A DNA stretch of 64,000 bases from Candidatus Nitrosocosmicus sp. (GTDB lineage: Archaea; Thermoproteota; Nitrososphaeria; Nitrososphaerales; Nitrososphaeraceae): the NCBI GenBank assembly GCA_031177355.1, contig JAPSGR010000006.1, positions 17,802-81,801 of the forward strand, given 5' to 3'. The notes beneath the pieces were generated by a model. It ran no database searches and had not been told where the DNA came from. It saw nothing but the letters and a program-made list of their open reading frames with translations. The stretch's first letter is position 1; each line of letters starts with the position of its first letter. Positions 44,747-53,165 of the stretch are shown here, piece by piece. Both the position numbers and the translations under genes were made by a program.

Positions 44747-45070
44747 ATGTCAGAAGTACAATCACAACCCGACCAACAAAATAAAGAAAATACGCCCACA
44801 AGAGATGCAATTTATATTGGAAAAAAACCATTGATGGCATACGTAACTTCAACACTTATTCAGCTTGCAAATCAACCTTCTGTAACCATTAAAGCACGTG
44901 GTTTAAGCATTGGCAGAGCTGTAGATGTATCTCAAATAATTCTAAAGCGGATGGAGAATGCTGGTTATGCTGTTGGGGATATTAGAATTGGATCTGAAAC
45001 AGTTCAAGCAGAAGATGGTAGAACAAGAAATGTTTCAACGATAGAAATTGAGATAAAAAGAAATTCTTAA
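44747..45070 (+). CDS. albA: Alba-family DNA/RNA-binding protein
   Basis: From ATG 44747 the product is 107 aa; the earlier ATG (44729) adds a hydrophobic LLLL stretch not seen in Alba. It has IYIGKKPLMAYV with the lysine that is acetylated in other archaea, and IKARGLSIGRAVDVSQI. A polar N-terminal tail precedes the fold. It coats DNA or binds RNA. Confidence 0.93.
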   Translation: MSEVQSQPDQQNKENTPTRDAIYIGKKPLMAYVTSTLIQLANQPSVTIKARGLSIGRAVDVSQIILKRMENAGYAVGDIRIGSETVQAEDGRTRNVSTIEIEIKRNS

Positions 45071-45102
45071 ATATCTTTGTAATAATTTTTGTCCCTTGTG
45101 CT

Positions 45103-45756
45103 ATGGAAAAAAAAGTTGCTGCAATATTTTTAGCACATATTAATCCATTAACAATATCGCATGAGGCAATAATTCAAAAACTTTTGAAAGATTACAGTGT
45201 TCATATATTTCCGGTCAGGTTTCTAAAAGACAATCTCGAAGTTAATACTCGAAGTTTTCCTTTTTCCTATGAAATACGAAAACAAATGATCCTAGAATCC
45301 TTTGACTTTAACGAGAATATCCATGTCCATGGAGACTATGCATTTCATTCTCCATACATTCAATATTTTCCTCCATTTGTTTCACCTGCTTTTAAAAGAT
45401 TAAAAAACAAAATAATGATTAACATACATGAAAATTCCTTTATCACTTATACTGGAGACAGAGCTGAGAGAGTTTTGTTATCTATGTTTGGTTTTAACCC
45501 TATCAAAGCCAATAGACAGATTATTTCCTCTACAAATGTAAAAAATTTACTATATGATTCTGTTATACGTCAAAAAAATAACTTGTCAGGAAATATCGAG
45601 CCCAATCAAGATGGTATGAAATGGAATGATTTTGTATCTCCTAAAGTAGTGGAGGTAATAAAAAAAAATTGGGAAACCATAAGAACTTTTTCGATCTCAA
45701 AGGATGAAACCGTCCGCGTTATGGGAATGAAGTTTCCAAAGAATGGATTCATATGA
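45103..45756 (+). CDS. HIGH-type nucleotidyltransferase family protein
   Basis: The 217-aa protein begins AAIFLAHINPLTISHEAII, an altered HxGH-type nucleotide-binding motif, and has ISSTNVKNLL at the place of the ISxTxxR motif. The fold is that of NMN/pantetheine-phosphate adenylyltransferases. It is longer than archaeal NMN adenylyltransferase and the TISH/ISSTNV variants are divergent, so the substrate is open. Confidence 0.65.
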   Translation: MEKKVAAIFLAHINPLTISHEAIIQKLLKDYSVHIFPVRFLKDNLEVNTRSFPFSYEIRKQMILESFDFNENIHVHGDYAFHSPYIQYFPPFVSPAFKRLKNKIMINIHENSFITYTGDRAERVLLSMFGFNPIKANRQIISSTNVKNLLYDSVIRQKNNLSGNIEPNQDGMKWNDFVSPKVVEVIKKNWETIRTFSISKDETVRVMGMKFPKNGFI

Positions 45757-45807
45757 GCCGTCCTTCACAAATTAACACTTTTATAGAAGTAAAAAACTTG
45801 CAAAACT

Positions 45808-46725
45808 ATGAATAGTAAGTATGCCAATTTTATTTGGTTTGACGGTGAATTTAAACCGTGGGATTCAGTGACCGTGCCCATAACTACTCATGCAATACAC
45901 TATGGAACATCAGTTTTTGAGGGCATACGAGGATACTCGAATGATGAAAATCTTTTTATTTTTAAACTTAGGGAGCATATGAAAAGGTTGATTCAATCAG
46001 CAGAAGTTTACTCTATTAATTCCCGCTTTACTTTATCCGAAATATGTACTTCTACTATTGAGCTACTCAAAAAGAATAATATTCGAAGATCTTGTTATAT
46101 CCGACCATTATTATTTGTTGGATTGCATGGAATCGACCTTAATGTCACTAAGGATTCTCCTTCACACTTGGCAATTATTGCGTTTCCATTCAACAGATAT
46201 TTCCCCGAAACAGGCATAAGGACATGTATTTCATCATGGAGACGAATAAATGAGAACTCCACTCCACCAATGGCCAAAGCAGGTGGCAATTATATGAATT
46301 CAGTACTTGCTACTCAAGAATGTAAAAGAAATGGCTACGATGAATCAATTCTGTTGGATTATCAAGGCAACGTAAGTGAAGCACCCGGAGAAAATATTTT
46401 TTTGGTTAGGGAAAATAAAATTTATACACCTCCACTCTCTGATTCTGTTTTAGAAGGAATTACTAGAGATACTGCAATAACAATAGCCCGACATTTGGGT
46501 TATGAAGTACAAGAACGGTCCATTAGCCGTACAGAATTATATATCGCAGACGAATTATTTGTAACTGGTACCGCTGCAGAAATTACACCAATAATAAGCG
46601 TTGATAATCATAACGTAAGTAATGGTGAGGTGGGTGAAGTCACAAAGAAAATTTCAGACTATTACCAAAAAATTGTGATATCCCAAATTCCTGATTATAG
46701 AGATTGGCTTACTCCTGTATGGTAA
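45808..46725 (+). CDS. ilvE: branched-chain amino acid aminotransferase
   Basis: The 305-aa class IV PLP enzyme has the family-typical YGTSVFEGIRGY, the pyridoxal Lys in MAKAGGNYMNSVLA, and GNVSEAPGENIFLV. It interconverts Leu, Ile and Val with their keto acids. Length normal. It precedes the sugar-nucleotide group but is not part of it by function. Confidence 0.94.
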   Translation: MNSKYANFIWFDGEFKPWDSVTVPITTHAIHYGTSVFEGIRGYSNDENLFIFKLREHMKRLIQSAEVYSINSRFTLSEICTSTIELLKKNNIRRSCYIRPLLFVGLHGIDLNVTKDSPSHLAIIAFPFNRYFPETGIRTCISSWRRINENSTPPMAKAGGNYMNSVLATQECKRNGYDESILLDYQGNVSEAPGENIFLVRENKIYTPPLSDSVLEGITRDTAITIARHLGYEVQERSISRTELYIADELFVTGTAAEITPIISVDNHNVSNGEVGEVTKKISDYYQKIVISQIPDYRDWLTPVW

Positions 46726-46785
46726 AATATGTATTGCGATTTTTTGAAATGAATTTAAGAACTAAAAAGAGGCGAATTTAAGTAT

Positions 46786-47739
46786 TTGAATGAGAAGTCA
46801 ACTAAAATAGCCGTGATCGGTACCGGTGGGTGGGGTAAAAATCATGTTAGAGTTTTAAACGATCTAGGTGTATTAGCTGCTATTTGTGATTCGGATGAAA
46901 ATAGGTCTAGAATGCTTTCAAAAAAATACAAGGTCAATTCTTATTCATCCTTAGATCAGCTACTTGAAAAGGAAACAGGACTGAATGCCTGTTTGGTTTG
47001 TACCCCTACCAAAACACATTTTCAGGTCGCCCAAGAGATAATGAAAAAGAAAATAAACGTATTTGTCGAAAAGCCATTATCTTTTTCCTCAGTAGAATGT
47101 GAAAAACTAACTAACTTGTCTAAATCAAATCATGTAATTTTGACCTCTGGTTATATCGAGCGTTTTAATCCTGCTGTACAAGATCTCAAACAGATCATTG
47201 ACGAAAACACTTATGGTGAACTATTAATGATGGAATTTCATCGCGAGAACCGCATGCCTCTACATATAAAAGACGTAGGTATAATCTATGATACTTCTGT
47301 ACATGATATTGATACTGCAATGTTTATTTTTAATAGTAAACCAAATGTTGTCTTTGCGCGCGCAGGTAAACGATTTCATAACTCTGAAGATTTCGCTACT
47401 ATAATGTTAGGCTTTCCCGATCAAAAAGTTGCAATCATTGCCTCAAATTGGATCACTCCAAAAAAAGTTAGGCGATTTTCAGCTGTCTGCTCTGAAGGAA
47501 CCATCACGGGTGATTTTCTGACTCAAGAAATACGAATAGATGACGAAAACAAAACCCTGATTCCCAGAAGAAATTTTAAGGAGCCTTTGACTCTAGAATT
47601 AGAAAACTTTATCAAAGCGATTTCTGGAGATATTACAAAGTTCTTGGTAACACCAGAGGATGCAACAGCAGTAACAAGAATTGCAGAAGCGGCATTAATT
47701 TCTAGTAATACCGGTAATCCAGTTTATTTATCTTTTTGA
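46786..47739 (+). CDS. Gfo/Idh/MocA oxidoreductase, WlbA-like
   Basis: The 317-aa protein has a Rossmann motif IGTGGWGKNHVRVL, the VEKPLS motif with the catalytic Lys of the family and a C-terminal alpha/beta domain (YIERFNPAVQDL, HDIDTAMFIF). The closest known group is UDP-GlcNAc(A) 3-dehydrogenase. The downstream WlbB-like acetyltransferase and NDP-sugar dehydrogenase homologue support a sugar-nucleotide role. TTG start. Confidence 0.83.
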   Translation: MNEKSTKIAVIGTGGWGKNHVRVLNDLGVLAAICDSDENRSRMLSKKYKVNSYSSLDQLLEKETGLNACLVCTPTKTHFQVAQEIMKKKINVFVEKPLSFSSVECEKLTNLSKSNHVILTSGYIERFNPAVQDLKQIIDENTYGELLMMEFHRENRMPLHIKDVGIIYDTSVHDIDTAMFIFNSKPNVVFARAGKRFHNSEDFATIMLGFPDQKVAIIASNWITPKKVRRFSAVCSEGTITGDFLTQEIRIDDENKTLIPRRNFKEPLTLELENFIKAISGDITKFLVTPEDATAVTRIAEAALISSNTGNPVYLSF

Positions 47740-47943
47740 TGGAGACATAAGGAGTATAAGTCACTTGTAATTATCAATATCAATAGTTTTTTATGAATAT
47801 TGTGAGCCGATACTAGAATATTTTTCATTGTGATTTGTTTGTTAAATTATATCTTTTCTAGCACATATGTCGCAGGGATAATAAACCTGTGTTCTTTTAC
47901 GTAAATTATAAAAGGACAAGGATAGAAGTGTATGTGACTAAGA

Positions 47944-48447
47944 ATGTCTAAAAAAAATCATGAAATACCTCCAATTAACTTTGTATCTCCTAATGCTTCA
48001 ATAGGTAATAATGTTAAAATCTGGCACTTTGCATATATAGGTAATGATACCGTTATTGGAAATAATGTTATGATCGGGTCTCTTACTCATGTAGATTATG
48101 GAGTCAAGATTGGGAACAACTGTAGAATCGAGGGATCTGTATACATTCCTCCACTTACAGTTATTGGAAATAACGTTTTCATTGGTCCCGGCACCACATT
48201 CACCAATGATCCATATCCAATGAGTAAAAAAATGGTTGGGGTAATTGTTGAAGATGGAGCTATAATTGGGGGACGTTCTGTTATTAAGGCTGGTATAACC
48301 ATAGGTAGGAATAGTGTAATTGCTATGGCTTCTGTTTTAACCAAAGATGTTCCTCCAAATGTGGTAGTGATGGGACATCCTGCTCAAATAAAATACGACC
48401 GATCTCACTATGACCAGAAAAAAAACAACTGGGAAAGTATGAATTAG
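47944..48447 (+). CDS. left-handed beta-helix acetyltransferase, WlbB/WbpD-like
   Basis: The 167-aa protein is made of hexapeptide repeats (NASIGNNVKIWHFAYIGNDT and following, about 12-140), with HFAYI and FTNDPYP landmarks of the WbpD/WlbB group that acetylates the 3-amino group of UDP-sugar uronates. In such pathways the order is dehydrogenase, 3-oxidation (WlbA), transamination (WlbC) and acetylation (WlbB). No WlbC-type aminotransferase is seen here. A TATA-like AATTATAAAAGG lies about 40 bp upstream. Confidence 0.85.
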   Translation: MSKKNHEIPPINFVSPNASIGNNVKIWHFAYIGNDTVIGNNVMIGSLTHVDYGVKIGNNCRIEGSVYIPPLTVIGNNVFIGPGTTFTNDPYPMSKKMVGVIVEDGAIIGGRSVIKAGITIGRNSVIAMASVLTKDVPPNVVVMGHPAQIKYDRSHYDQKKNNWESMN

Positions 48448-48566
48448 TATATTAAACTAATCATCTTTCCTAGCTATTAATGGATAGCAAAACAAAGCCG
48501 TTTGATAACACAACGAACTATGTGTAGATAAAGGTAAATGTATATGTTGATCTACTAACTTTATAG

Positions 48567-48618
48567 ACTTGGCCCGATAAATCGCGGTCAGTTGGAGAAA
48601 CTGTTAGACTGGCCAAGT
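48567..48618 (+). ncRNA. candidate structured RNA with three-way junction
   Basis: A perfect 8-bp outer helix (ACTTGGCC at 48567-48574 with GGCCAAGT at 48611-48618) encloses CAGTT-GGAGA-AACTG, a perfect 5-bp hairpin (48589-48603), and a small CGAT-AA-ATCG palindrome. The G/C content of the outer helix stands out from the surroundings. It lies between two convergent genes and has no T-run after it, so it is not a typical terminator. It is not a tRNA (no TTCRANY loop). Confidence 0.4.
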
Positions 48619-48643
48619 TGTTATCATTGGAAATATTAGATAA

Positions 48644-49912
48644 TCAAATTTCTATCGTATCAAACGTAGAATTCGCCGATATTACAATTATTTTATAGTT
48701 TGTATGATGTTGATTAATGTTCTTATTCATTCTATCAATTATTTTAGTATGATCAAACTTTGAACATGCAATTATTATATTATTCAATGAATTAGGGATA
48801 TAATTTTCTGAATCTTGTATTTCAACCTCTGCAATGTAATCTCTAAGTTTTGATTCTAACAATTCCCGAATAATTGTTTTATCTCCTCTAATTTCGTGGT
48901 TATCAATTGTCCAAAGGATCGTTACTTTAGTTCTACTTGCTTTAATTTCTCTGCTTTTTAACTGGATTCTTGTCTCGTCAACTAAACTTTTAATAAATCC
49001 TTCGATGGACTTTATTGTACCATTAACTAAATAACTTAATGCGATTGAACTCGAAAGTGAATGACTGATGATTCTAAGATCAAAAAGACCATTTGCTATT
49101 TCATCAAAGTAAATTTGTTCATGAATTTTATCGAAAATTTCTTTTTTATCTTCTCTTAGTTTTGCTAGTTTCGAGATTTCATTAATGCATATTAAGTTTG
49201 AATATCTGTTTACGATACTGATTGAATGATGCAATTCGGCCGAAACTATACTGCTTATTTTCGTATCATTGTCGACGAAATTACTTCTACTGATCAAACT
49301 TAATATTCTATTCGTAAATATATTTGTGTCATTTTGTTGGTAAGATCCTATTATCGTTGCGCTAGAGTTTTTGTAAAGCGCTACTGGATTATAGTAATAC
49401 AAAACATCGGTTCCAATAATCAGACCCGACTGATGTTCAATGAGATTAATTATCTCGTTATTTCCACCTATTCCAAGAGGAACATTCACAACTATTGCTG
49501 TATTTTTACTCAAATACATAATCAATTCTTTGAATTTTTGAATTATCTCATTCTTTACGTCTTGATTAATTTTCCTTATTCTGGGTGCGAAGAATATTAC
49601 AGGTGCGTTGATTATGGCTTTATCAAAAGGCTCCAAATTCAAGAGGGGTTCCTCCTCTGTAAGGAAGTTAATGTTGGGGTATTCTTTTACTATTTCTTGA
49701 GTAAGAACTATTCCAAGCCTGGAATTCTCATCGATGATTATTACTTTGGACTGTTGTTGTATTATTTTTTTTGCAATTTCATAGCCTTCGGTACTTAATC
49801 CATAGATTACGATGTAACCATCCTTAGGTGCTCCTCCATGCATTATAATTTTCTCTTTATTGTCTAGGAAATTACTGCCATTATTGATTGGTATTCTTTC
49901 GGCATACCCCAA
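48644..49912 (-). CDS. degenerate NDP-sugar dehydrogenase (WbpO/UDPGDH-like)
   Basis: The 422-aa protein has an N-terminal nucleotide-binding strand-loop YIVIYGLSTEGYEIAKKI (GxSxxG rather than GxGxxG), a VNVPLGIG segment at the place of the dehydrogenase T/S-V-P-x-G motif, and a central helix AELHHSISIVNRYSNLICINE matching the UDPGDH/ManNAcDH core helix AE..K...N. The catalytic Cys of the GGSCFPKD motif is absent. It probably binds a sugar nucleotide but cannot do the normal two-step oxidation. Alternatively it is a TrkA-N-like sensor. Divergent from the DUF354 gene. Confidence 0.65.
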   Translation of the reverse strand: MGYAERIPINNGSNFLDNKEKIIMHGGAPKDGYIVIYGLSTEGYEIAKKIIQQQSKVIIIDENSRLGIVLTQEIVKEYPNINFLTEEEPLLNLEPFDKAIINAPVIFFAPRIRKINQDVKNEIIQKFKELIMYLSKNTAIVVNVPLGIGGNNEIINLIEHQSGLIIGTDVLYYYNPVALYKNSSATIIGSYQQNDTNIFTNRILSLISRSNFVDNDTKISSIVSAELHHSISIVNRYSNLICINEISKLAKLREDKKEIFDKIHEQIYFDEIANGLFDLRIISHSLSSSIALSYLVNGTIKSIEGFIKSLVDETRIQLKSREIKASRTKVTILWTIDNHEIRGDKTIIRELLESKLRDYIAEVEIQDSENYIPNSLNNIIIACSKFDHTKIIDRMNKNINQHHTNYKIIVISANSTFDTIEI

Positions 49913-50092
49913 TTTTTCACCATCACCTTCTTCAGAAGGTATCTTTCGTGAAATCCTTTACTCCCCCAATAACTTACTTTTTCCTTTATTTATTTAGTTT
50001 TGGATTTATTGATTTTAACTGCAATTTCGATTGATTGATTAAGAGGATAGATAAACGAAAGAATTTTTTAATATCTTGGAACTATATTAAAT

Positions 50093-51214
50093 GTGAAGAT
50101 TTGGTTTGATATTCTGACGCCTAAACAAATAATGTTTTTCAATCCTGCCATTATCATTTTGCAAGATGAGGGTCATGATATTCTGGGTACATCTAGAGAC
50201 TATAGGGAGGCGAATGAATTGTCGAGACTAAAGGAGTTAAATCTCTTAAAGGTGGGCAGTCATGGAGGATCGAATCTTTATGATAAACTTTTTCAAAGCT
50301 CAAAGCGCATTGTTGAATTAACAAAGATCGTATCTAAATTTTCGCCTGATTTGGTAGTTAGTTTTTCATCTCCTGAGGCATCTCGTGTTGCTTTTGGTTT
50401 GGGGCTTAAACATATTGGTTTCAATGATTCACCGCATGCTGAAGCTGTTGCGAGATTAACAATTCCATTATTAACAAAGTTGTTTTCACCATCTTCAATT
50501 CCGTTAGCGGCTTGGAAAAAATATGGGATATCTCCAAAGGATATAGTACGCTATAATGGATTGGATCCGATTGCATGGCTCGGCCAAAAAATTGGTGTTA
50601 AAACGGCTAAATTACATAATACCAAAACACATTCTATATGTCAAGATCGAGATCACTGCTTCTTGGCAAGTTTAGGAATTGATAAATCAAGAAAGTCTAT
50701 ACTAATAAGATTGGAAGAATCAAAGGCTGCTTATATTTCGGATAAGAATTTGAGATTTCAACCTCTGTCATTTGTTGATCATGTGGTTAATTCCTTTGGT
50801 TCCAAAAATAATGTTATTGTTCTTTGCAGATATCCTGACCAAATCAGAGAAATGTCTAAAAGATTTGCAAATAAAGCTATAGTACTAAAACAGGTAATTG
50901 ATGGAGTGAAGTTGTTAAGTGAAGTAGATGTATTTATCGGGGCAGGTGGAACTATGACTGCAGAATCTGCACTACTAGGCAAACCAACAATTTCCATAGC
51001 ACCTATTCAATTCTATATCGATGATTATTTAAAGAAAATTGGACTAGTCCAACAAGTTTTTGCTCCCAAACAGCTAGATAAATTGATAAATTCATTTCTT
51101 ATTGATCAAAAGAGATGTAATGACGTTAGGAAAAATGCAAATATAATAATTAGTAAAATGGAAAATCCAATCGAAAAGTTAATTGACTTTATTTCTGCTT
51201 TGAAAAAGAAATAG
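50093..51214 (+). CDS. DUF354 glycosyltransferase-like protein
   Basis: The 373-aa protein matches archaeal DUF354: it begins MKIWFDILTPKQIMFFNPAI, has FNDSPHAEAVARLTIPL and KKYGISPKDIVRYNGLDPIAWL, and ends with a GT-B-like IGAGGTMTAESALLGKPTIS donor-site block. The fold is that of UDP-GlcNAc 2-epimerases and GT-B transferases. Its position beside sugar-nucleotide enzymes suggests a part in surface glycan synthesis. GTG start. Confidence 0.83.
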   Translation: MKIWFDILTPKQIMFFNPAIIILQDEGHDILGTSRDYREANELSRLKELNLLKVGSHGGSNLYDKLFQSSKRIVELTKIVSKFSPDLVVSFSSPEASRVAFGLGLKHIGFNDSPHAEAVARLTIPLLTKLFSPSSIPLAAWKKYGISPKDIVRYNGLDPIAWLGQKIGVKTAKLHNTKTHSICQDRDHCFLASLGIDKSRKSILIRLEESKAAYISDKNLRFQPLSFVDHVVNSFGSKNNVIVLCRYPDQIREMSKRFANKAIVLKQVIDGVKLLSEVDVFIGAGGTMTAESALLGKPTISIAPIQFYIDDYLKKIGLVQQVFAPKQLDKLINSFLIDQKRCNDVRKNANIIISKMENPIEKLIDFISALKKK

Positions 51215-51262
51215 ATTCGTAAAATTAATAACATCCGTACCTACAATATAAAAATGCCCGGG

Positions 51263-51351
51263 AGCCCGGTAGTATTTTAAATGCCGAGTGTAGTGGCCAA
51301 GCATAGAGGCCTTTGGAGCCTTTGACCCCAGTTCGAATCTGGGCCGGGCTA
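51263..51351 (+). tRNA. tRNA-Gln(UUG) with 16-nt insertion after the acceptor stem
   Basis: Acceptor AGCCCGG (51263-51269) pairs with CCGGGCT (51344-51350), discriminator A51351. The anticodon arm is GAGGC-CTTTGGA-GCCTT with anticodon TTG, and the T arm CCCAG-TTCGAAT-CTGGG. The D arm GTGT..GCAT begins 16 nt later than it should, because ATTTTAAATGCCGAGT (or a shifted register, since AGT repeats at both ends) is inserted. Removing it gives a normal 73-nt tRNA. A non-canonical archaeal intron is the simplest explanation. Confidence 0.88.
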
Positions 51352-51720
51352 TAAAAAAATTGAGATTTTGTTTAGGCTTTTCATTAATATTATCAATTTT
51401 AGACTGATTTGATGTAATAATTTTATGATTGTTAGTCTTGGATGTATGGTCATTGGTTTTTCGGTCTAAATTATAATGAATGCCACAGTCATTACAGTAT
51501 AACCCTATTTTCTTAAGCGAACCACTCGAACCAGTCTTATATAGATAGAATTAAGCCCTTGATGACAAATTTGGCACTTGGTCAATTGATACAGTAAGTT
51601 ATCTACTTAGAATAAAAGTTTTAATTTACCTATTCATATGATAGATGATATTTGTTAACAGACTAGCATTTTAGTCCTAGGAACTCATTCACATATTCTG
51701 AATCAAATTAAATGTGCTTG
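51352..51720. other. non-coding region after tRNA-Gln
   Basis: 369 bp with no gene that I can support. It marks the switch from the dense core to the sparse accessory region. A fragment near 51490 (minus strand AGACCGAAAAACC) weakly resembles the dispersed repeat but is not counted. Confidence 0.5.
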
Positions 51721-51742
51721 TTCATTGTTTCGGCCGCTACAA
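51721..51742 (-). repeat. dispersed repeat copy 1
   Basis: Minus strand reads TTGTAGCGGCCGAAACAATG, a near-perfect match to the consensus GTAGCGGCCGAATCAAATAA derived from eight copies in this region. It lies left of the tRNA fragment and the sialidase-like gene. Confidence 0.75.
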
Positions 51743-51852
51743 GAGCATTACACTTGACGCGGAAATTAATTTAACAATGAAAAGCATATTTTCGTTTATA
51801 TGGTATCTATTCGCAACAAGATTATTAGAAAAGTATCGCTTTTCCTCACGAA

Positions 51853-51880
51853 GATGAGGGAGTGCGGGATTCGAACCCGA
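51853..51880 (-). other. tRNA 3'-end fragment, possible att site
   Basis: Minus strand reads CGGGTTCGAATCCCGCACTC: a T-arm (CGGG-TTCGAAT-CCCG) and the start of an acceptor 3' strand. The sequence 5' to it bears no anticodon or D arm; it is instead the end of the sialidase-like gene. Such 3' tRNA fragments are the usual trace of integration by tyrosine recombinases. The parent tRNA is not in this window. Confidence 0.65.
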
Positions 51881-51898
51881 TTATCTAACTAAATGTAA

Positions 51899-52387
51899 TT
51901 ATCCTTGTTCTTCTTCAGAGCTAGTATTTAGAGTCCCATTCTGAGCTAGTTGAAGCAATGGCCCAAAGGTCTGTCCGGCATCATTGCTGATTCTCATGAC
52001 AGGTTCATTAGCTGTCTGGTTGCGTTCCCACCATGTAACTATTACTGTATCACCATCTGCATCGACCATTGCATCTACAGATTCTAAGTCTGTTGTGTTG
52101 CTAAGGTTAATCTTATCACCAAATGTTACACCGCCATCTGTAGAAGATCTGAACAACACCTCATCATTTCCCGTTTTATTAGACCACCACGATACGTAAA
52201 CATTATCACCTGATACAGCGGTAGGCGCCTTTCTCTCATCAGCGGTAGGATCAATAAATGAGGCTGCGAATGCATGCTGTAGTTTTTGTTGTGTATCAAA
52301 TCCCTGTTGTATTGGTAAGGTTGCCATACTAACTGACAGCAAAAGGAAAATGAGTGTAATGCCACCAAATAGTTCGACTGATTTCAT
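51899..52387 (-). CDS. secreted sialidase/BNR-repeat-like protein, probably truncated
   Basis: I place the start at ATG 52387, giving 162 aa beginning with a signal peptide (LFGGITLIFLLLSVSMATL); the ORF-track start 59 codons earlier is not protein-like. Two BNR/Asp-box-like repeats follow: VYVSWWSNKTGNDEVLFRSS with TDGGVTFG, and TVIVTWWERNQ with SNDAGQTFG. Full family members carry more repeats, so the C-terminus is likely cut; the stop lies only 18 bp from the tRNA fragment. Flanked by repeat copies 1 and 2. Confidence 0.65.
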   Translation of the reverse strand: MKSVELFGGITLIFLLLSVSMATLPIQQGFDTQQKLQHAFAASFIDPTADERKAPTAVSGDNVYVSWWSNKTGNDEVLFRSSTDGGVTFGDKINLSNTTDLESVDAMVDADGDTVIVTWWERNQTANEPVMRISNDAGQTFGPLLQLAQNGTLNTSSEEEQG

Positions 52388-52609
52388 GACTGCTCTATTT
52401 TCTTTGCTATATAAAATACCTTTTGATTCAATACCGGTCCCTATTCCAATATGGGTATAACACATGATTTGTAATAGAATGGATATAGTAGTTACAGCAG
52501 CAGACGACTGGAAAGATATTAAATGATGGCCTAGTAAGGGCCTGTCAAAGATACAGAATATCAATTAAAAGTGTCATAGCTCAGATGTATTATTATTTAC
52601 GTCTACTTT

Positions 52610-52630
52610 CTTTGATCCGGCCGCTACAAA
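52610..52630 (-). repeat. dispersed repeat copy 2
   Basis: Minus strand TTTGTAGCGGCCGGATCAAA. It faces the sialidase-like gene and is in inverted orientation to copy 3, 60 bp away. Confidence 0.75.
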
Positions 52631-52689
52631 CGTATAAAATTCCTCTATAATTACTCACATCAGCAGTGCTAATAGTTCAAATCGAGTGT

Positions 52690-52716
52690 GTAACTACGGC
52701 GAATCAAATGAATGAT
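52690..52716 (+). repeat. dispersed repeat copy 3 (variant)
   Basis: Plus strand GTAACTACGGCGAATCAAAT followed by GAATGAT. The core is altered (TACGGCG for AGCGGCCG) but the AATCAAAT tail is kept. Confidence 0.6.
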
Positions 52717-52779
52717 ACATTGTATTTTTAATCTTCTCTTGATAGTCAAGGTTAACTTTAGCTCCCAATGAAGTTGAAG

Positions 52780-52825
52780 TCGGGCCTTGAACTAATTCCA
52801 CAGTCGCCTCCTAAGTAAGGCCCGA
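52780..52825. repeat. 9-bp perfect inverted repeat with 28-nt loop
   Basis: TCGGGCCTT at 52780-52788 and AAGGCCCGA at 52817-52825 are perfect complements. It lies just past the stop of the PKD-protein fragment, so it could be the terminator hairpin of that gene or the end of a small mobile element. Confidence 0.55.
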
Positions 52826-52843
52826 TATTCTTACAATTCGTCT

Positions 52844-53165
52844 TTAACAATTCAGTATTTCTCGAAGACTATCCGAATATTGATCGCCTGGTTCCAATAG
52901 TTCACAAGCTAACTTGTCGTTATCACGGTCATCATCTGTTAGAATGTCTCTTATGTCATTTGCAGATTCTATGGAGTTAGTTACGTCTAATGGATTCTGA
53001 ATTATGCCTTTTATAAGGTCACCAATTGTTTTGGGCTCTTCAGTTGGTGGTGGTGGAGTAATGACCGGCTTTACAGTTATAACCACTTCATCAGGTTCAC
53101 TTGATATCCCTTCTTCATTAGTGACAGTTAGTTGAAATACGAGATCTGTTTGTTCATTTGTTTTC
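52844..53165 (-). pseudogene. 3' fragment of a PKD-type surface protein gene, cut at a repeat
   Basis: The annotated 80-aa ORF is only part: the same frame extends upstream through TDLVFQLTVTNEEGISSEPD and VVITVKP, the end of a PKD/cadherin-like extracellular repeat, and then enters repeat copy 4, where it meets a stop. There is no start codon for a proper exported protein. After the repeat end come a Pro-rich linker (PPPPTEEP) and a C-terminal acidic domain. The rest of the gene has been removed exactly at the repeat. Confidence 0.7.

Noticed and set aside
48567-48618. Degenerate tRNA
   Set aside because: It has a helix of acceptor length but no T-loop sequence, no anticodon arm of 5+7+5 and is only 52 nt.
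49230-49250. Another copy of the dispersed repeat (TTCGGCCGAAAC)
   Set aside because: It lies inside a coding sequence and only the palindromic TTCGGCCGAA matches; the flanking AATCAAAT tail is absent.
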